Positions 1 through 11,763 of a stretch of DNA of 60,000 nt are shown here, piece by piece. The translations under genes were made by a program, and so were the position numbers. Under the pieces are notes generated by a model, which was not told where the DNA came from, searched no databases, and saw only the letters and a list, made by a program, of their open reading frames with translations. The stretch's first letter is position 1. Each line of letters opens with the position of its first letter. The DNA is from Phoronis australis (Eukaryota > Phoronida > Phoronidae). The stretch is taken from positions 202,129-262,128 of the forward strand of contig NMRA01000003.1 in NCBI GenBank assembly GCA_002633005.1. The letters run 5' to 3'.

Positions 1-3000
1 CCCAGTGAGAACAAGGCTGTAAGTGTCTCTCGTAGTCCTACTAAGGTCACTACACAACTACAGAATGGACGGACATACTTCCGATGGCCGTCAAGAGAGG
101 GCAGTAACAGTATGTTTGATGAGTATTTTGATGGGGACTCGGAAATCAATACCATTGATGATCCCCCATGTGTTTCATCTCAGACTAGTGCTGCCTCAAG
201 TGTTAGTGAAACAAACCAGCTTGAGCTGTATCGCTCAGTGTCAAATGGGAGTGTCACGCCAACTCCCAGCGCATTGGAAAGGTCAGTCACTGGATGTAAC
301 CAATGTGATCATGAGAGAGAGGATCTGTCATTTGACAAAAGGAAGGTAGATCTTTTGCTGAAGGTTGCTGTTCAGCCATCGTCTACTCAGGAAATACTAG
401 GGTGAGGCTTATATATGTTTATACTGCACTATAGTGAGTTAGCGTTCCTGATAACACATAACACATCGAATCGAATTCACTGATGGTTTGAGACAGAAAA
501 TTCACAGTCACCAACTGGATTTATGCCAGTTTTTGATTTCAGATTGACCTAATTAGCTGTGTGGAACTTAAAAACTGATTTCTTTTCGTGTCTGTCCTAA
601 CTTTATCGGTATTCACCTTTTCTTTTTATCATGAAAACTAGGCACTGGTAAACAATTCTGTTTTTGGGTCTCAGAAACAAAGAGCTTTGTGACTTTACAC
701 AGACTTGTAAATATCATCTTTCTATTCAAAGTCGCATATTATTTTTGTTTTCAAAAGAAGCAAGCTCTGAAAGGTGAAGATAGGTTTTTGTTGAAGGACT
801 GTCAATCTGAATGTTGTATTACAGTTTACTTATTGTCCTTTGCAGCACCATTCAGCCTCCACGTTGTCCTGAAGAAGAGCTGGATCTTCCCTCTAGTAAT
901 CTCCCTTTTCGTTATTTTCGTTCGATCAATGATCGCAACGAACTGTCGCCTGTTGCTGAGAGCCCCCATGCACCTGTCACGCGACAAGAAAGCTCGGCCA
1001 GTACGCGTACAGTCACTCCTGGGGTTTGTCGATGCCGATCTGTGACCCCCACGAGCAGGTCGCGACATGCGTCTGCGTGCAGCACTGACACTGAACCTGA
1101 TGAGTTTGTTAACTTGGTCGATCTTCCACTTCCTAGGTAAATTATGAAAGATTTTTATATTGCAACAGCAGTACTGGAGTTGATAGTCAAGATGTTAGCT
1201 ACATTGTTTGAGGATTTACGGGTAAATGTCCTGCTAATTCTTTTCATACTTTTCAGTAACTGATGAAAATGTATGTCAAGTACATTTTGGACTCGAAGCT
1301 TGGTTATATAGCTCATGAAACCAAAGAAATTCCACTGAAATAATTGTTTTGCCTTTGAATGTGAATGCATTTACTAACACTGCTTATGCAGCTGTAATGA
1401 TGATTTAGTTGAAAATGCGGTTCTTGCAATCACTTGAATATTTCCATGGCAGATCCAAGTACAGCCATGAGGAGGGCGGAGACATTGCCTTGTCATCCCA
1501 GCAAAGCTTTGGACGGTCATTATTGGCTGACTTTTCTAACCATTACTTGTCTGACTTTGTCCTACACGGAACCAGTGATGAGATGTCTAGTAAAAAGCTT
1601 TCAAATGATCTCAACTTGGCTGTTCAGGTAAGCTTTATGTTTCTTTGTACTGTGTAAATAATCACCCCTATGGTAGTTTAAAAAAAATATACAAAATCCT
1701 TCATGAAAATTGACGAAGTGATTTTGAACAAAAATTTCTGGGTATCGTCTGGGTTTCAGTCATAAATACCATGTGATGAAGCCTGACCTACCTCTTTTTT
1801 TGTAAAAAATTACTGTACTTTTTATTAATACCTATAGTTCTGTTTCGTGAATTTTACCGTACTTGTATAGGCTAATGGCCATGTTCGTCTTGCAACCACA
1901 AAACTTCCAAATTTTCATAAGTCCAGCATTTGATTCGTTTTTTTTCATCTTCCAAATTTTCCTTTGAAATGCTCATGCATGGCCTAATGACTCCCCCAGT
2001 TTATCTGATCTGAACTTCTTTGAAAGTGTGTTTGTAAGTGCACGTCTGGCCGTATTCAAGTGGGAAAATTCCATATTAAGGTCCTCCTATTGAAATATCT
2101 AGTAAGTAGCAAAGGGGAACCCATTAAAGTATGTTTCTGAAATTAGCAGCCGAGGCATGTCATTCATACAACTGTACCATTCACAACGCTGCCATTCTCG
2201 CAGTCACGTGACTATTCTGAAACTAACCTGTCATTGTAACTCTTGTTTCTACTTTCCAGAATACAGTCCTCGATGAGGAAGTGGGTGAAGCCGTGGGCAT
2301 TCTGGCTGATACTGACAAATGGTAAGGGTCTTCATGTTCTTTTGAGGCTCAGAATACTGAAGAAATACATATTTTTACATGATGTTTATTCAGTAATTAC
2401 CTTTTTCAGAACACTATTGTCCTAACAAATTCTAACTTTAGTATGAGGTGTACCAGAGTGCACTATTGAATGAAGGATGCAGTGTGGCATTGTGGGAAAA
2501 GTGTCCACTTCCATTACTCAAGGTCGTGGGTTCGAGTCGCACTACTAGACCTTTAAGTCAGGTCTCCTTAGTTCAGTTTTAGCTATATATTGGTAAAGCA
2601 TAAAAATTGTTCCAGGTGATGGGCCCACCTGAATGGCCTGCACACGTCTGGTACACATTGTACCAGACCGCCTGCAATTATTTTTGGATAAAGGAAAATT
2701 TTTGCATTTTGAATGCACTCCATGAACATATTTGTGTGTAGAACCTAATAAATTTATTAGTCTAATCTGTTAGCTCATTTTTCATTTTTGTTTAACTTTT
2801 AAGGGAAGTTCATCTGCTGTCTAGTTTGAGGACATCTTCCAATGGTATTGGCAAGGTTGTCACAGCGTCCCAGCTGGTCACATCAATGATTGAATCTGTG
2901 ACAAATTTGTGGCACATGAAGATGTCGCCAGAGTTTGTAAGTATCATTATCCCACTCTATCACAAATATTTGGTGATTGATTGACAGTATGTTGCAGATT

Positions 3001-4711
3001 GTCTGTTTTCACATGGATGTAAATACATTGTTGTCCTTAGTTATTAGACACATCTCAAAGATACTTTCAGTTATGCAGGACTTAAAAAATGTCCATACTT
3101 GGTTATCTCAGGAATCATTTATGAAATGTTTCATTTTTGCACAAGTTGGTATCAAAAAATAGGACTTCTGTGGTCTTTGTGAAAAACTCAAAAGTTGCAT
3201 TAAAAGAAGAAAACTAACAGTGTTTTTCAAATTTCATCTTGAACATTTATATCAAATGGAATTTGGTTTTGTTGTTGATATCATTGTTTTACCATCGATG
3301 TACCTTAAATTTTACTAAGAAGACACGGTCATTTGACCCAATTAATGACAGAGTGGTAGCATCAGAAATAAAATTCTGGACTGCAGTATTTTTACTTTTG
3401 CAAAATATGTACTTTTACAGAGTTAAAGTTATAGTTTTTTAGATATCTAGCTAGTCAAGCTTGTCAATAAGGTCCAACGTTATCTTAAAAGACTCGCTAA
3501 AAATTGAGGTGATTACTGGCTTTAAGGGCTCACAACTTTTGTAAACGACCCTGGTTGGTCAATTGTTTTAAAAGGTGCTAAGTGAGTCACAGTCAAAATC
3601 TTCTGAGACGGCATAGTAAATATATTATAATAGTATTTTTTTTCTATGCCCTGATATCTCCGTGTATTTACATGTTAAATCTGCATGTAACCTTGTTCAG
3701 CTGGCTAAACATGAAAATCGAGTTAAAATATTGCGTACTGTGACAGGATTCTATTTCCGTTACAGGCTAGTACATCGAAAGTATTAGCGACTCGAGAAAA
3801 CTCTTCAGTTTATTGGGGTTGACCAATCCTAAAATTGCTACCGGTAATTTGAAAATTGCACATGTACACAATGCTTGTGTCTTGAGGACGCGAGGGAAAT
3901 AGATTCTTACACAGTAAGGTGTATTATGGGAAGAGTGACAGACTTAGATTTTAAATTCATTTCTAAACTAAATGGAGTGAAGTGAAGCTTTAAATAATGT
4001 AGTGACAAGTTTTTAACTGGACTAAAAGTAATAAAGTTGCACCGACTGTAAGGTGTGTTTATGAACTGTGTCTTGTTTTTGCAGTGCCTAATGCACTTGG
4101 AGGATCGGTTACAAGAGATGTATTTCAAAAGTCGAATGTTAGCAGAGTACATCAAAAGTCAGAAGAAAGTGGATATGGATGAACTGACAGCCATGTTGGG
4201 GTAAGCAAAGTGATTTAAACCTTTATCAGTCGATAGAACAAATACGTCAAATCTTGAACAACTTGAACGGTAAGTGGCAGTGAAGAATGAGTAGCGTATT
4301 CCAGGTAGCCTTTGATGAGATCCATTTACATACCAAATTGTAGAATCCCACAGATACCTGCGAACCGAAAATTTGAAAAATGGCAGCCACAGCGCCATCT
4401 TGCATCCGATTTTGCCCCAAAACAATAGACGCTAGTTTTTTTACAAGGAATGTGTTGTAAGTACTAAAAGAGTTACAGACCTGGAGAAATTGCCGAGTAA
4501 AAAATCTAATACATCCAGATGAATTTTGTTGCCACTCATTGTCGAGGTTGAGTTATGAACAACATGAAGCTGACCAAGGCAATTATGATAAAACTGAATT
4601 TTTTTTATTTGGAATTTTCTCTTCTGTTGCAGGTTTGAAGCCAGTGACCTCCACTTGCTGTTTTCTATAGCTGGCACACACTCTCCACACCTTGCGTTTG
4701 GTATTTACTGA
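1..4711 (+). CDS. FNIP: Folliculin-interacting protein (FNIP1/FNIP2 orthologue), 3' part of gene
   Basis: The product is the partner of folliculin. In known animals the FLCN-FNIP complex acts at lysosomes as a RagC/D GTPase-activating complex and links to AMPK and Hsp90. Visible coding exons are 1-401 (open at the window edge), 846-1136, 1453-1627, 2260-2321, 2804-2936, 4085-4200 and 4633-4711, giving 418 residues and stop TGA at 4709-4711. All junctions are GT-AG and keep one reading frame. The C-terminal part strongly resembles the FNIP C-terminal DENN region: FGRSLL, a '[19 protein letters not shown]' block, '[22 protein letters not shown]', and a terminal block ending near '[10 protein letters not shown]'. 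The middle, exon 846-1136, is Ser/Pro/Thr-rich with a poorly conserved acidic end, as in the linker of the family. An upstream acceptor at 1390-1391 was not used because it reads into TGA at 1435. The N-terminal two thirds lie outside the window. Whether it is FNIP1- or FNIP2-like cannot be said; a single pre-duplication gene is likely. Confidence 0.93.
2476..2682 (+). mobile_element. tRNA-derived SINE, copy 1
   Basis: This copy has a tRNA-like head with a B-box-like 'GGGTTCGAGTC' at about 2528-2538, preceded by a degraded A-box region. It is followed by a unique body containing 'AAGTCAGGTCTCC' and 'CCAGGTGATGGG', and by a tail with the short inverted repeat around 'GTCTGGTACA...TGTACCAGAC' ending in 'GCCTGCAATTA'. 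The same head, body and tail recur at 19141-19385 and, on the other strand, at 23280-23494. It lies in an FNIP intron. Confidence 0.8.
2937..4084. other. FNIP intron with interspersed repeat
   Basis: This is the longest visible FNIP intron (1148 bp, GT at 2937, AG at 4083-4084). About 3160-3500 is a diverged copy of a repeat seen again at about 32650-33015 in the same orientation. Shared landmarks are a 'CTTGAACATTTATATCAAA' block and a later 'TTGTCAATAA.GTCC' block. No coding exon was recognised inside it. Confidence 0.6.
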
Positions 4712-7235
4712 GTGACTGTCCGTGTCTGGCATTTTAGAGGCACTGACTTGGGTTCAATAAGCTGGTGCAGTAATCTTGCTTGGTGAGGTGTGTCATGCTG
4801 GACTGTTGGCTCAGTATTGTTCACTAGTCTAGTAAATGTACTCAGCTCAATTGATGGTCATGTGGAACTGCTGCAGGAGGAAATTTTTTAAAGTCCATCG
4901 GCAGAATTGTAGTTATATAAACCTGTCTTCCTAAAATTTTCACTTTGAGTACCTAGAATTTCAGCTTAGTTTGTTAAGTGGTAATATAAAAAAAAATACA
5001 GGACTGATCTTCTAATGTTGCTCTTGGTACCTGGTAGCAATTTTAAACAAGAAACGTGCGTACGGACTTTCCTTCAGCAAAATATTTTACCAGTAATTTC
5101 TGTCCAGGCTAAATTTGGTAATGGAATGTATGTTTGTTACGAAGCAGTGTTCTAGTAAATGTTGTAGAAGTGGATTATGATAAACTGTTGCATGAAAGAA
5201 GCAATTGCTTACTACTTAGCAGTGTTGTGCAATCTTGTCATGGCAACATTCTGAATTCTGTTGCTAAGCTAATGTCATGGCGGCTAGTCGCCTGTTTTGA
5301 ATTCAGTATTGTAATTAGTATCATCAGGAACAAGAATGCTAATGATGAATTCACTGTAATAAGAACTTTCCAGTCTCGTTTTATTTGCTATCATCAGGCG
5401 ATAACATAAAAAGAAACAGTTTTGTTGAAAACATGGTTCGGCAGGTCATGGAGCAGACTACATTTCTTAAGTTATCACAGAGACCATGTTAAAGTGATGC
5501 ACTTGTCCTGTTTAAGTGCTTATCGGTTTTTGTAACTTAAGGTATCCATTGGGGTTACGTTCCCATGTTTTACTTAAGGCAGACCCCAAAATTTTAAGAA
5601 ATTCACTTGAAAGCAACATTTTGTTGCATTTGATTTAATGAGCACCCCTCAATCTGTTTCTGGGATTTAAACGGACCAGGCATTTCTGAATAGGTTCAGT
5701 ATTATTACTTTCATCTTTCACAGAGCATGCCCTCTGTTTGTTTCATCTTAATGTGCACGTTGATGTTTTTTTGCTTTAACTTCTGGTGTTCGTATGCTTC
5801 TGCCTTCATGCAGATTTATTTGACGAGCTTATTGTTTTGGTATCCTCTCAGATCTGACTCGAGGCTAGTCATCTAAATATGGACAAAAATTGACAATTGT
5901 GCGTCCAGTGTGCATCTTATGAATAAAAAGAAATGTACAAGGAGTCCTGTGTAGAAACAATCAACATACGATTATAAGAATTAATTAAAACTTGTTTTTC
6001 AGTAAAGTTGATATGCTTTAATTACATGCATTTGGTGCCAGATTAGATATACCATGTGAATGAAAGGTGTTCATTTTACCAAGTAAAGGTTGGAATGTAG
6101 AAATTACTCTGATAACTGTTTGTCTGTTAACGTGTACACTTGCAATAATGATTGGCAGATTTCAACTTGGCTCACTGCTGTACAGTAGGATCAGTTTGAT
6201 TGCATCAAGTATTTTTATTGTTTAGTGTCATTTACTTTTGTCCACCCAGTACTTAACCTCTTAGAAGCATCAGTGGTCCCCTGAAAAAGGTCGACTGGTT
6301 TGAGTAAACATTTTTGGGAGATGGTCATCATTTAACAGATTTCCTTTCTCCTTGCAGTATACTCTTGCTGTGAAATACAATCTCAAGTGTGATTTTATTC
6401 TGCACAGTCAGTTTGGAAATGAAAGTAGGGTCATCACAAGTTATAACCTGAAGACGGTGGGTTTAAGTCTGAAAATGTTCCTAACTGATTAAATTTGAAG
6501 ACTTAAATTGGTCACTGGCGTGGTTCACTTATTCATGTGTTTACAATGGTATATTATAGTTTTGCCACAGTTATCAGTAAGATCTTGTAGTTGTAATTTT
6601 CCCAATTCATGTTTGTGACATCGATTCCCTCTCAGTAAATTCACACTGTTGATAAACCTAGAAAGCAGTTGATATGAACAGTTTCACAGCAAAATGAGAT
6701 AATCACTAAATTAAAAATTACTACGTACGCCGTCGATTAACTCTGGTGTTTGAGTCATTTTTCAGCCAAACCAGATATATTTTAAAGTTACACAGGCTCC
6801 AAACATGCTAGCTATTTCCAAAACGCAATATATGCCAGTTGCATTCAGATTTTAAGGATATTTTGTTTTGCACTGGATTACGGAACTTGTCATGTATCTG
6901 CTATACACAATTCATTATGGCAGCTTGTTGAATTGCATAGTCTTGATTCTCAATACTTAATAACCCTCTTACCTGGAGTTAAAGTGCAATGTCTTTGAAA
7001 GTTTTGAGTTAGAGGCTAAAAAGCGTAATTCTGTCCAGATACTAGTCAGTCGAACATGTTAGCAACTGGCTAGGGTTTGTTAATTTTCAGTCTGTATTTA
7101 GAATTGGAATCAAATATTTTATAATCTTATTTATTGTTACAATTTATCACTGTTATTTGTTGTTATTCTTATTTGGCTGATATTGTAAACCTGTAGTGGG
7201 GAGGAGATTTGTAATAAAATTAACTTATTACCAAG
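4712..7235 (+). other. FNIP 3' untranslated region and spacer
   Basis: The 2.8 kb between the FNIP stop and the ECSIT stop has no supportable coding region. Plus-strand AATAAA signals occur at 5922-5927 and 7213-7218, so the FNIP transcript may end near 5.94 kb or 7.24 kb. A minus-strand AATAAA (TTTATT at 7130-7135) could serve ECSIT, in which case the two 3' ends overlap by roughly 100 bp. Transcript ends are inferred. Confidence 0.45.
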
Positions 7236-7511
7236 CTCTTGTAGTGTGTAAATTGTGTGGAATCTAAACTGAAATTAACTCACTCCCATGGCAACCATGA
7301 TGGCTTTTTATGAAAACTACCAGCTTTGCCAGCGTCATAGTTGAAATCTATACTGGAACTGCACATAGTTAAGATCTTGCCAGCTAAAAACAATGTCCCG
7401 CTATAACACATCCAACAGTCCCAAGACTGGATAATTTTTATGGGAAGCTTGCACTGGTTGGTTTGCTGCGACAAAGGTTAGTGATAAACTGTTGTCGCAG
7501 GTGCAGCTGCA

Positions 7512-10346
7512 CTAACTTGACACAATTCCTGACTGTTGTTCATCAAGTGGCTGTAGACCAGACTCTGCAGTCCTCAATGTAAACACCACAGGTATCTCAA
7601 CCAATTTGGGGTTACTGGCCTGTAACAATTTGATCCATGACACAAGGGAATCTTTAGAACTGGTCCCAGTTATGCACATGGCCAGAAATGTTCCATTTTC
7701 CTGATCGTGCACAGTAGGGGGCAGCATGAGATCGTACTTTGGTTCAGTTTTACCATCAAACAATATGTTCCAGTTAAACAAATCACCAGCATCTGAAAAG
7801 ACAAACATTTGCACTAAAATTTGCTGAAAAAGTGGAGAATGAGCACACAGATCACACAAATCTGTAAGAAGAGTACGAAAACAGTTACCTAATCAAAAAT
7901 CATTCTACCACATGCATTTAATCACTGAAAAAAAGACAAATCTTCAGTTTTCTGTATAGTTCATTATGTCATTGCTTAGTTTACAGAGTCAGCATTATGG
8001 ATTTCTAGTGAACATAATAATATTGGCACAGAAGGCAAACCGACATTGAAAAATTTTCCTATCTCAGTATTCCAATTTGCACCTTGTACACTTCAGAACT
8101 GGTTTAAGCAAAGCTCAAACTTATATCAAGATCTCATACTTACCATCCTTGGACTGGTCCACAAATATAGACTGTACAGCTTGGCGCACATCAGGGTCTG
8201 CTCTGAGAGTAAAGTACAGCAGAGGTTCCTCTCGCATCCAAGTGTAGAATCCTCCTTCAACAAACAGAGGCTTATCAGCAGGATGTTGAGAGATCAGCTC
8301 CCTCTGTTGTGGACTCTGCGCTGAGACAATCCAGGTCTTGTCATAAGATGTATCCAGGTCTGAAGCCTGCATTGGATAAGAATTAACTGAACTTAGCTCT
8401 ATTGAGGTTACCATGCAACAAGCATTTAGTGTCTCTCAAAACAACACTTTTAGCCTGCAATTCCCACACTCAAGTCAGAAGACAGCAGTTCCATATCACT
8501 AACAAGGCCAATGGACGAAACCTCACAAGCACCATACGTGACACCCACCTCAAAGAGACGTTTTATTTTAAACTAGAGAGTGGTTTTCAACATCATGAAG
8601 GCAGTAGGCAACTATACAGTAGTCCAAAAACTGATGAATGTTTTACTCTGGACTCAGAATTTTGAGCTCTACTTAGTTTTTTAAAAATCCTAGTCCCATG
8701 GGACAAATAGGATTTCTCCCATGAGCATGTACCATGTGAGGTTTCTTCATTTGCGCCATGTTGCAATTTTTAGAAATTGACACAAGACAGATAGACAAAC
8801 ATGGAGATGGACAGAAAGACACAGACAATATGCACCCATGTATTGTGTTAATGAGTGCATTCAAAAAATGGTTTCTAATCCACCTTAAACATTTAAAGAA
8901 AGTGCTGTAAAACCTCCATTCTGTACCTGGAACTCTTCAACCCTGTTTTCTAAATCCACTGCCATTCGCTTCAATGCTATTTTGGCTAATTCGCAAGGAT
9001 CTTTGGGTAGTTCTTTAGGCACAAAGTACGGGTTGGCATTCTTAAATTTGGGCATCCAGTACATCATACGTCGGTACTTCCTCATGGGGAATCCCTCAGG
9101 TCCAAACACCTCAACGAGTATTCTCCCCATCTGGTCATCTGGTATGACACCTAGCAAAGTTCAATAAACACTGAGTTTCATATATCTTATTGCACAGTTT
9201 TCAGCTGAATATCAAAATAGGAGCATCTTTTTGAAGAATTGATAAAATTAGTATCAAGATGACACCAACATACAAAAAATAATTGTATTCAAAAGTAAAC
9301 TTGGTGGTCATAAACAGATCTATTTTTCTTCTTGAGTTTGACCCTTCACCACTCCCAAATAACTCAATGTAACTGATTTGGTTCCAAATATCAGCCCAGT
9401 TAGAGCACTTACTGAGCACTCCACACTATGTGACTGTCACTTCAAGATTAATCGTTAACTTAATGATTCTAATAAATTCCAAGCAGTATTTTTCACATTT
9501 ATCAAAGTCTAGCTTCTATTAGACATCCACGGCACATTTCATAAAAAGTCACGTGTCTTGTCTCAGCTAAGACGATTGCAGGCATGTTATTCGGATGCAA
9601 TGCAGCATTCATTATAAAAGTAAAACAGTGTAACTGATGAAGTTCGTTTTTAATTTCATTCAGATGTAACAAACACCTTCATGAGCCTTGTCAATGAACT
9701 GTGCGCTCTTTCAAATCAAATTTATGACCATCTTAGGTAAGACCAGAAAGTCCCTCCCACCCCCTGCTTCTATGAGTCAATTACAGATGTGATAAGTCAA
9801 CTGTTATCTACCGTTATCTTCCATCTGCTGCAACACATCAAGTCCACAATTCTGCTGCTTTGGGTAGTGCATGAAGTCAACCTGCCATGTGTTCCTGGGC
9901 ACCATCTTTCCTTTGGGGAATACATGCAGCAGTAGTTTATAAGTTTCCAAGTCTTTATGTACATTAAATTCTTTCATCTTTTTCATTGCTGCGTAAATAA
10001 ATTCCACATGACCACGATGATGAAGTTTCTCTCGCTGAAGGTACAACAAGACAGCATTCTGAAATGTCAGCTTGTCCTTTTTAGCTTGTTCAGCAGCTTC
10101 GTCAAATATGTTAGATTGTTTCACAATCATCTGTCTCTCTTTTTTGTCAATATTCTCTTGTTTATCTCTAAAACCCCATAAATACTGTGTGTGTGACGTG
10201 TGGAACACATTCACAGGGCACGCCATGGCTACAGTCGGGCTGCATTTTGCCGATAATAACTCCAGTTTAGCTGGTGATCCTTGCACAACCCATGAGAAAA
10301 ACATTAGACTTCGGCGTCCCACGAAACCAAGTTGTCTGAAAGACAT
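7512..10346 (-). CDS. ECSIT: ECSIT, Toll-pathway signalling intermediate and mitochondrial complex I assembly factor
   Basis: ECSIT bridges TRAF6 in Toll/IL-1 signalling and, in mitochondria, is part of the complex I assembly machinery. Coding exons in transcript order are 9812-10346, 8927-9150, 8144-8366 and 7512-7792. They close in phase at 1263 nt, or 420 residues (human protein 431). The start is ATG at 10346-10344. The exon extends upstream to a splice acceptor at 10359-10360, so the 5' untranslated region begins in another exon. The first about 22 residues are rich in Arg, Ser and Phe with no acidic residue, as expected of a mitochondrial presequence. Family landmarks are 'RGHVEFIYAAMKKMKEF', 'FPKGKMVPRNTWQVDF', 'HYPKQQ', 'FPMRKYRRMMYWMPKF', 'VFVEG'-type 'PLFVEGGFYTWM', and near the end 'FLAMCITG' and 'WIKLLQASNPKLVEIPVVF'. 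The gene is convergent with FNIP and divergent from HAP40. Confidence 0.95.
8367..8926. other. ECSIT intron
   Basis: This 560-bp intron separates ECSIT coding exons 2 and 3 (minus-strand donor after 8927, acceptor before 8366). Nothing recognisable lies inside. The short open frames across it and across neighbouring exons are shadows of ECSIT. Confidence 0.6.
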
Positions 10347-10358
10347 ATCCAATGTTTT

Positions 10359-11763
10359 CTGAAAATGGATACAAAATAATTTTGTTTATTCATCGATGAA
10401 ATGCTTCAAATTTGATATAAAATGAAATGAAAAAGGTAGTATTGATTACTACGAAATTGCCGATAACAATGTGTTTACAACTAGAAGCATTATACAAATT
10501 TTATAAAAACTATGGACAACTATTAACAGCTACAAACATCAATGCATAGAAACAGAATTATGTACATGAGATTTAAAAGCCAGCTGTAGTTAATGACCAT
10601 AGCTAGCCCCAGACTCCATGGTAACTCTGTAAATGACAAATAACTAGAAGGAAAATAGTTTATGCAAGATGCACCCCAGAGTACTATTAGAAAATTTCAA
10701 TCTGGTAATAGAGGAATGAGACATCTGGTTCTGTACCTGATTTGAGAACCAATTACGTCCACGAGCACTGATAACAAGTTTTATATTAACTCTGGATAAC
10801 GTAGGAGCAAAGTTGTAGTCAGTGTTAGCCTATGTTTGTGTTGCCTCCTCTTGGTGTGCCAGGCAGATGGGCGACTTCCCCGTAACCCTCTGTACGTAAG
10901 TTTCGTTTGACCTTGAGCACATTAACTGTAACGGAAATCAATCTTCAATTTTATTTGGTCTGCTGTATGTGAACTAGCAATCTTTCTTAATCTCAAGATC
11001 ACATATGTAATACACCATGGAACTTGGAAAGTTCACTCAAAGAATCACGTTCACATTGATAAGAATTTGCACAGCACTAAAACAAATTACATGTTCATAA
11101 AACAACCTAAATTTTAACCAACCTCTTCCAACTATTGGCGATTATATTCACCAAGCAAAAAATGACAAACATGACAAACATGACGAACCAGTTACACACG
11201 ATTATGTGACACAAGTTCCAACTAATACGAGAAAGTGGGTGATCGGAAAGCAAATAACTCTGAATAACTGCAAAAAATCTTTAAAATGAACAAAACATTT
11301 CACTTTATTGATAAACATTCAATTCATGCATACACTATCTTGAGATTATGCAGGATTTCAAGGTCACACACACCAGGTCGACTGGTAAGGATGCCTGGCA
11401 TTGAAGCATGAGCCGTGTACCGTAGGCTACTAACACTAAGTTTACCGTCTACTACTAGAATGGCTGACCCGTTTGACTGAAATTTGGACTAGGTGATTTT
11501 TCACTACACAAATGCTTGAGGTTTTGCGGTTACATTTGGCAGAGACAAGTATCAACTGGAGTCATACACAAACTTTAGAAGTAGTAAATTATACAGGCAA
11601 ATCGTGTGTCGAAAAACAAGAGACATGTCTTGTGTGTACCTGGCAATTCTCTACAGACAGTGTAGGTTAACTTGGCAATGCACTTCCATTTTGTCGTTCT
11701 CCTCGTTAGGAGTTAGGAAATAGGTGGTCTCCGAAAGAGGGCGAAATACATAACAAGGACAAG
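10359..11763. promoter_or_regulatory. ECSIT 5' intron and probable bidirectional ECSIT/HAP40 promoter
   Basis: ECSIT has a splice acceptor directly upstream of its start exon. A good minus-strand donor, CCAG|GTACAC, sits with its last exon base at 11640. An ECSIT 5' non-coding exon would then lie at about 11640-11700, leaving well under 130 bp to the HAP40 start codon at 11764. This implies a shared divergent promoter. The donor and acceptor are visible; the promoter role is inferred. The rest, 10370-11630, is AT-rich with no gene recognised. Confidence 0.4.

Noticed and set aside
1392-1437. Alternative FNIP exon start at the acceptor 1390-1391
   Set aside because: In the required phase it runs into TGA at 1435-1437. 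The acceptor at 1451-1452 gives an in-frame join that matches the family sequence.
9957-10362. Plus-strand open frames across the first ECSIT coding exon
   Set aside because: They are antisense shadows of ECSIT, with no homology and no splice context.
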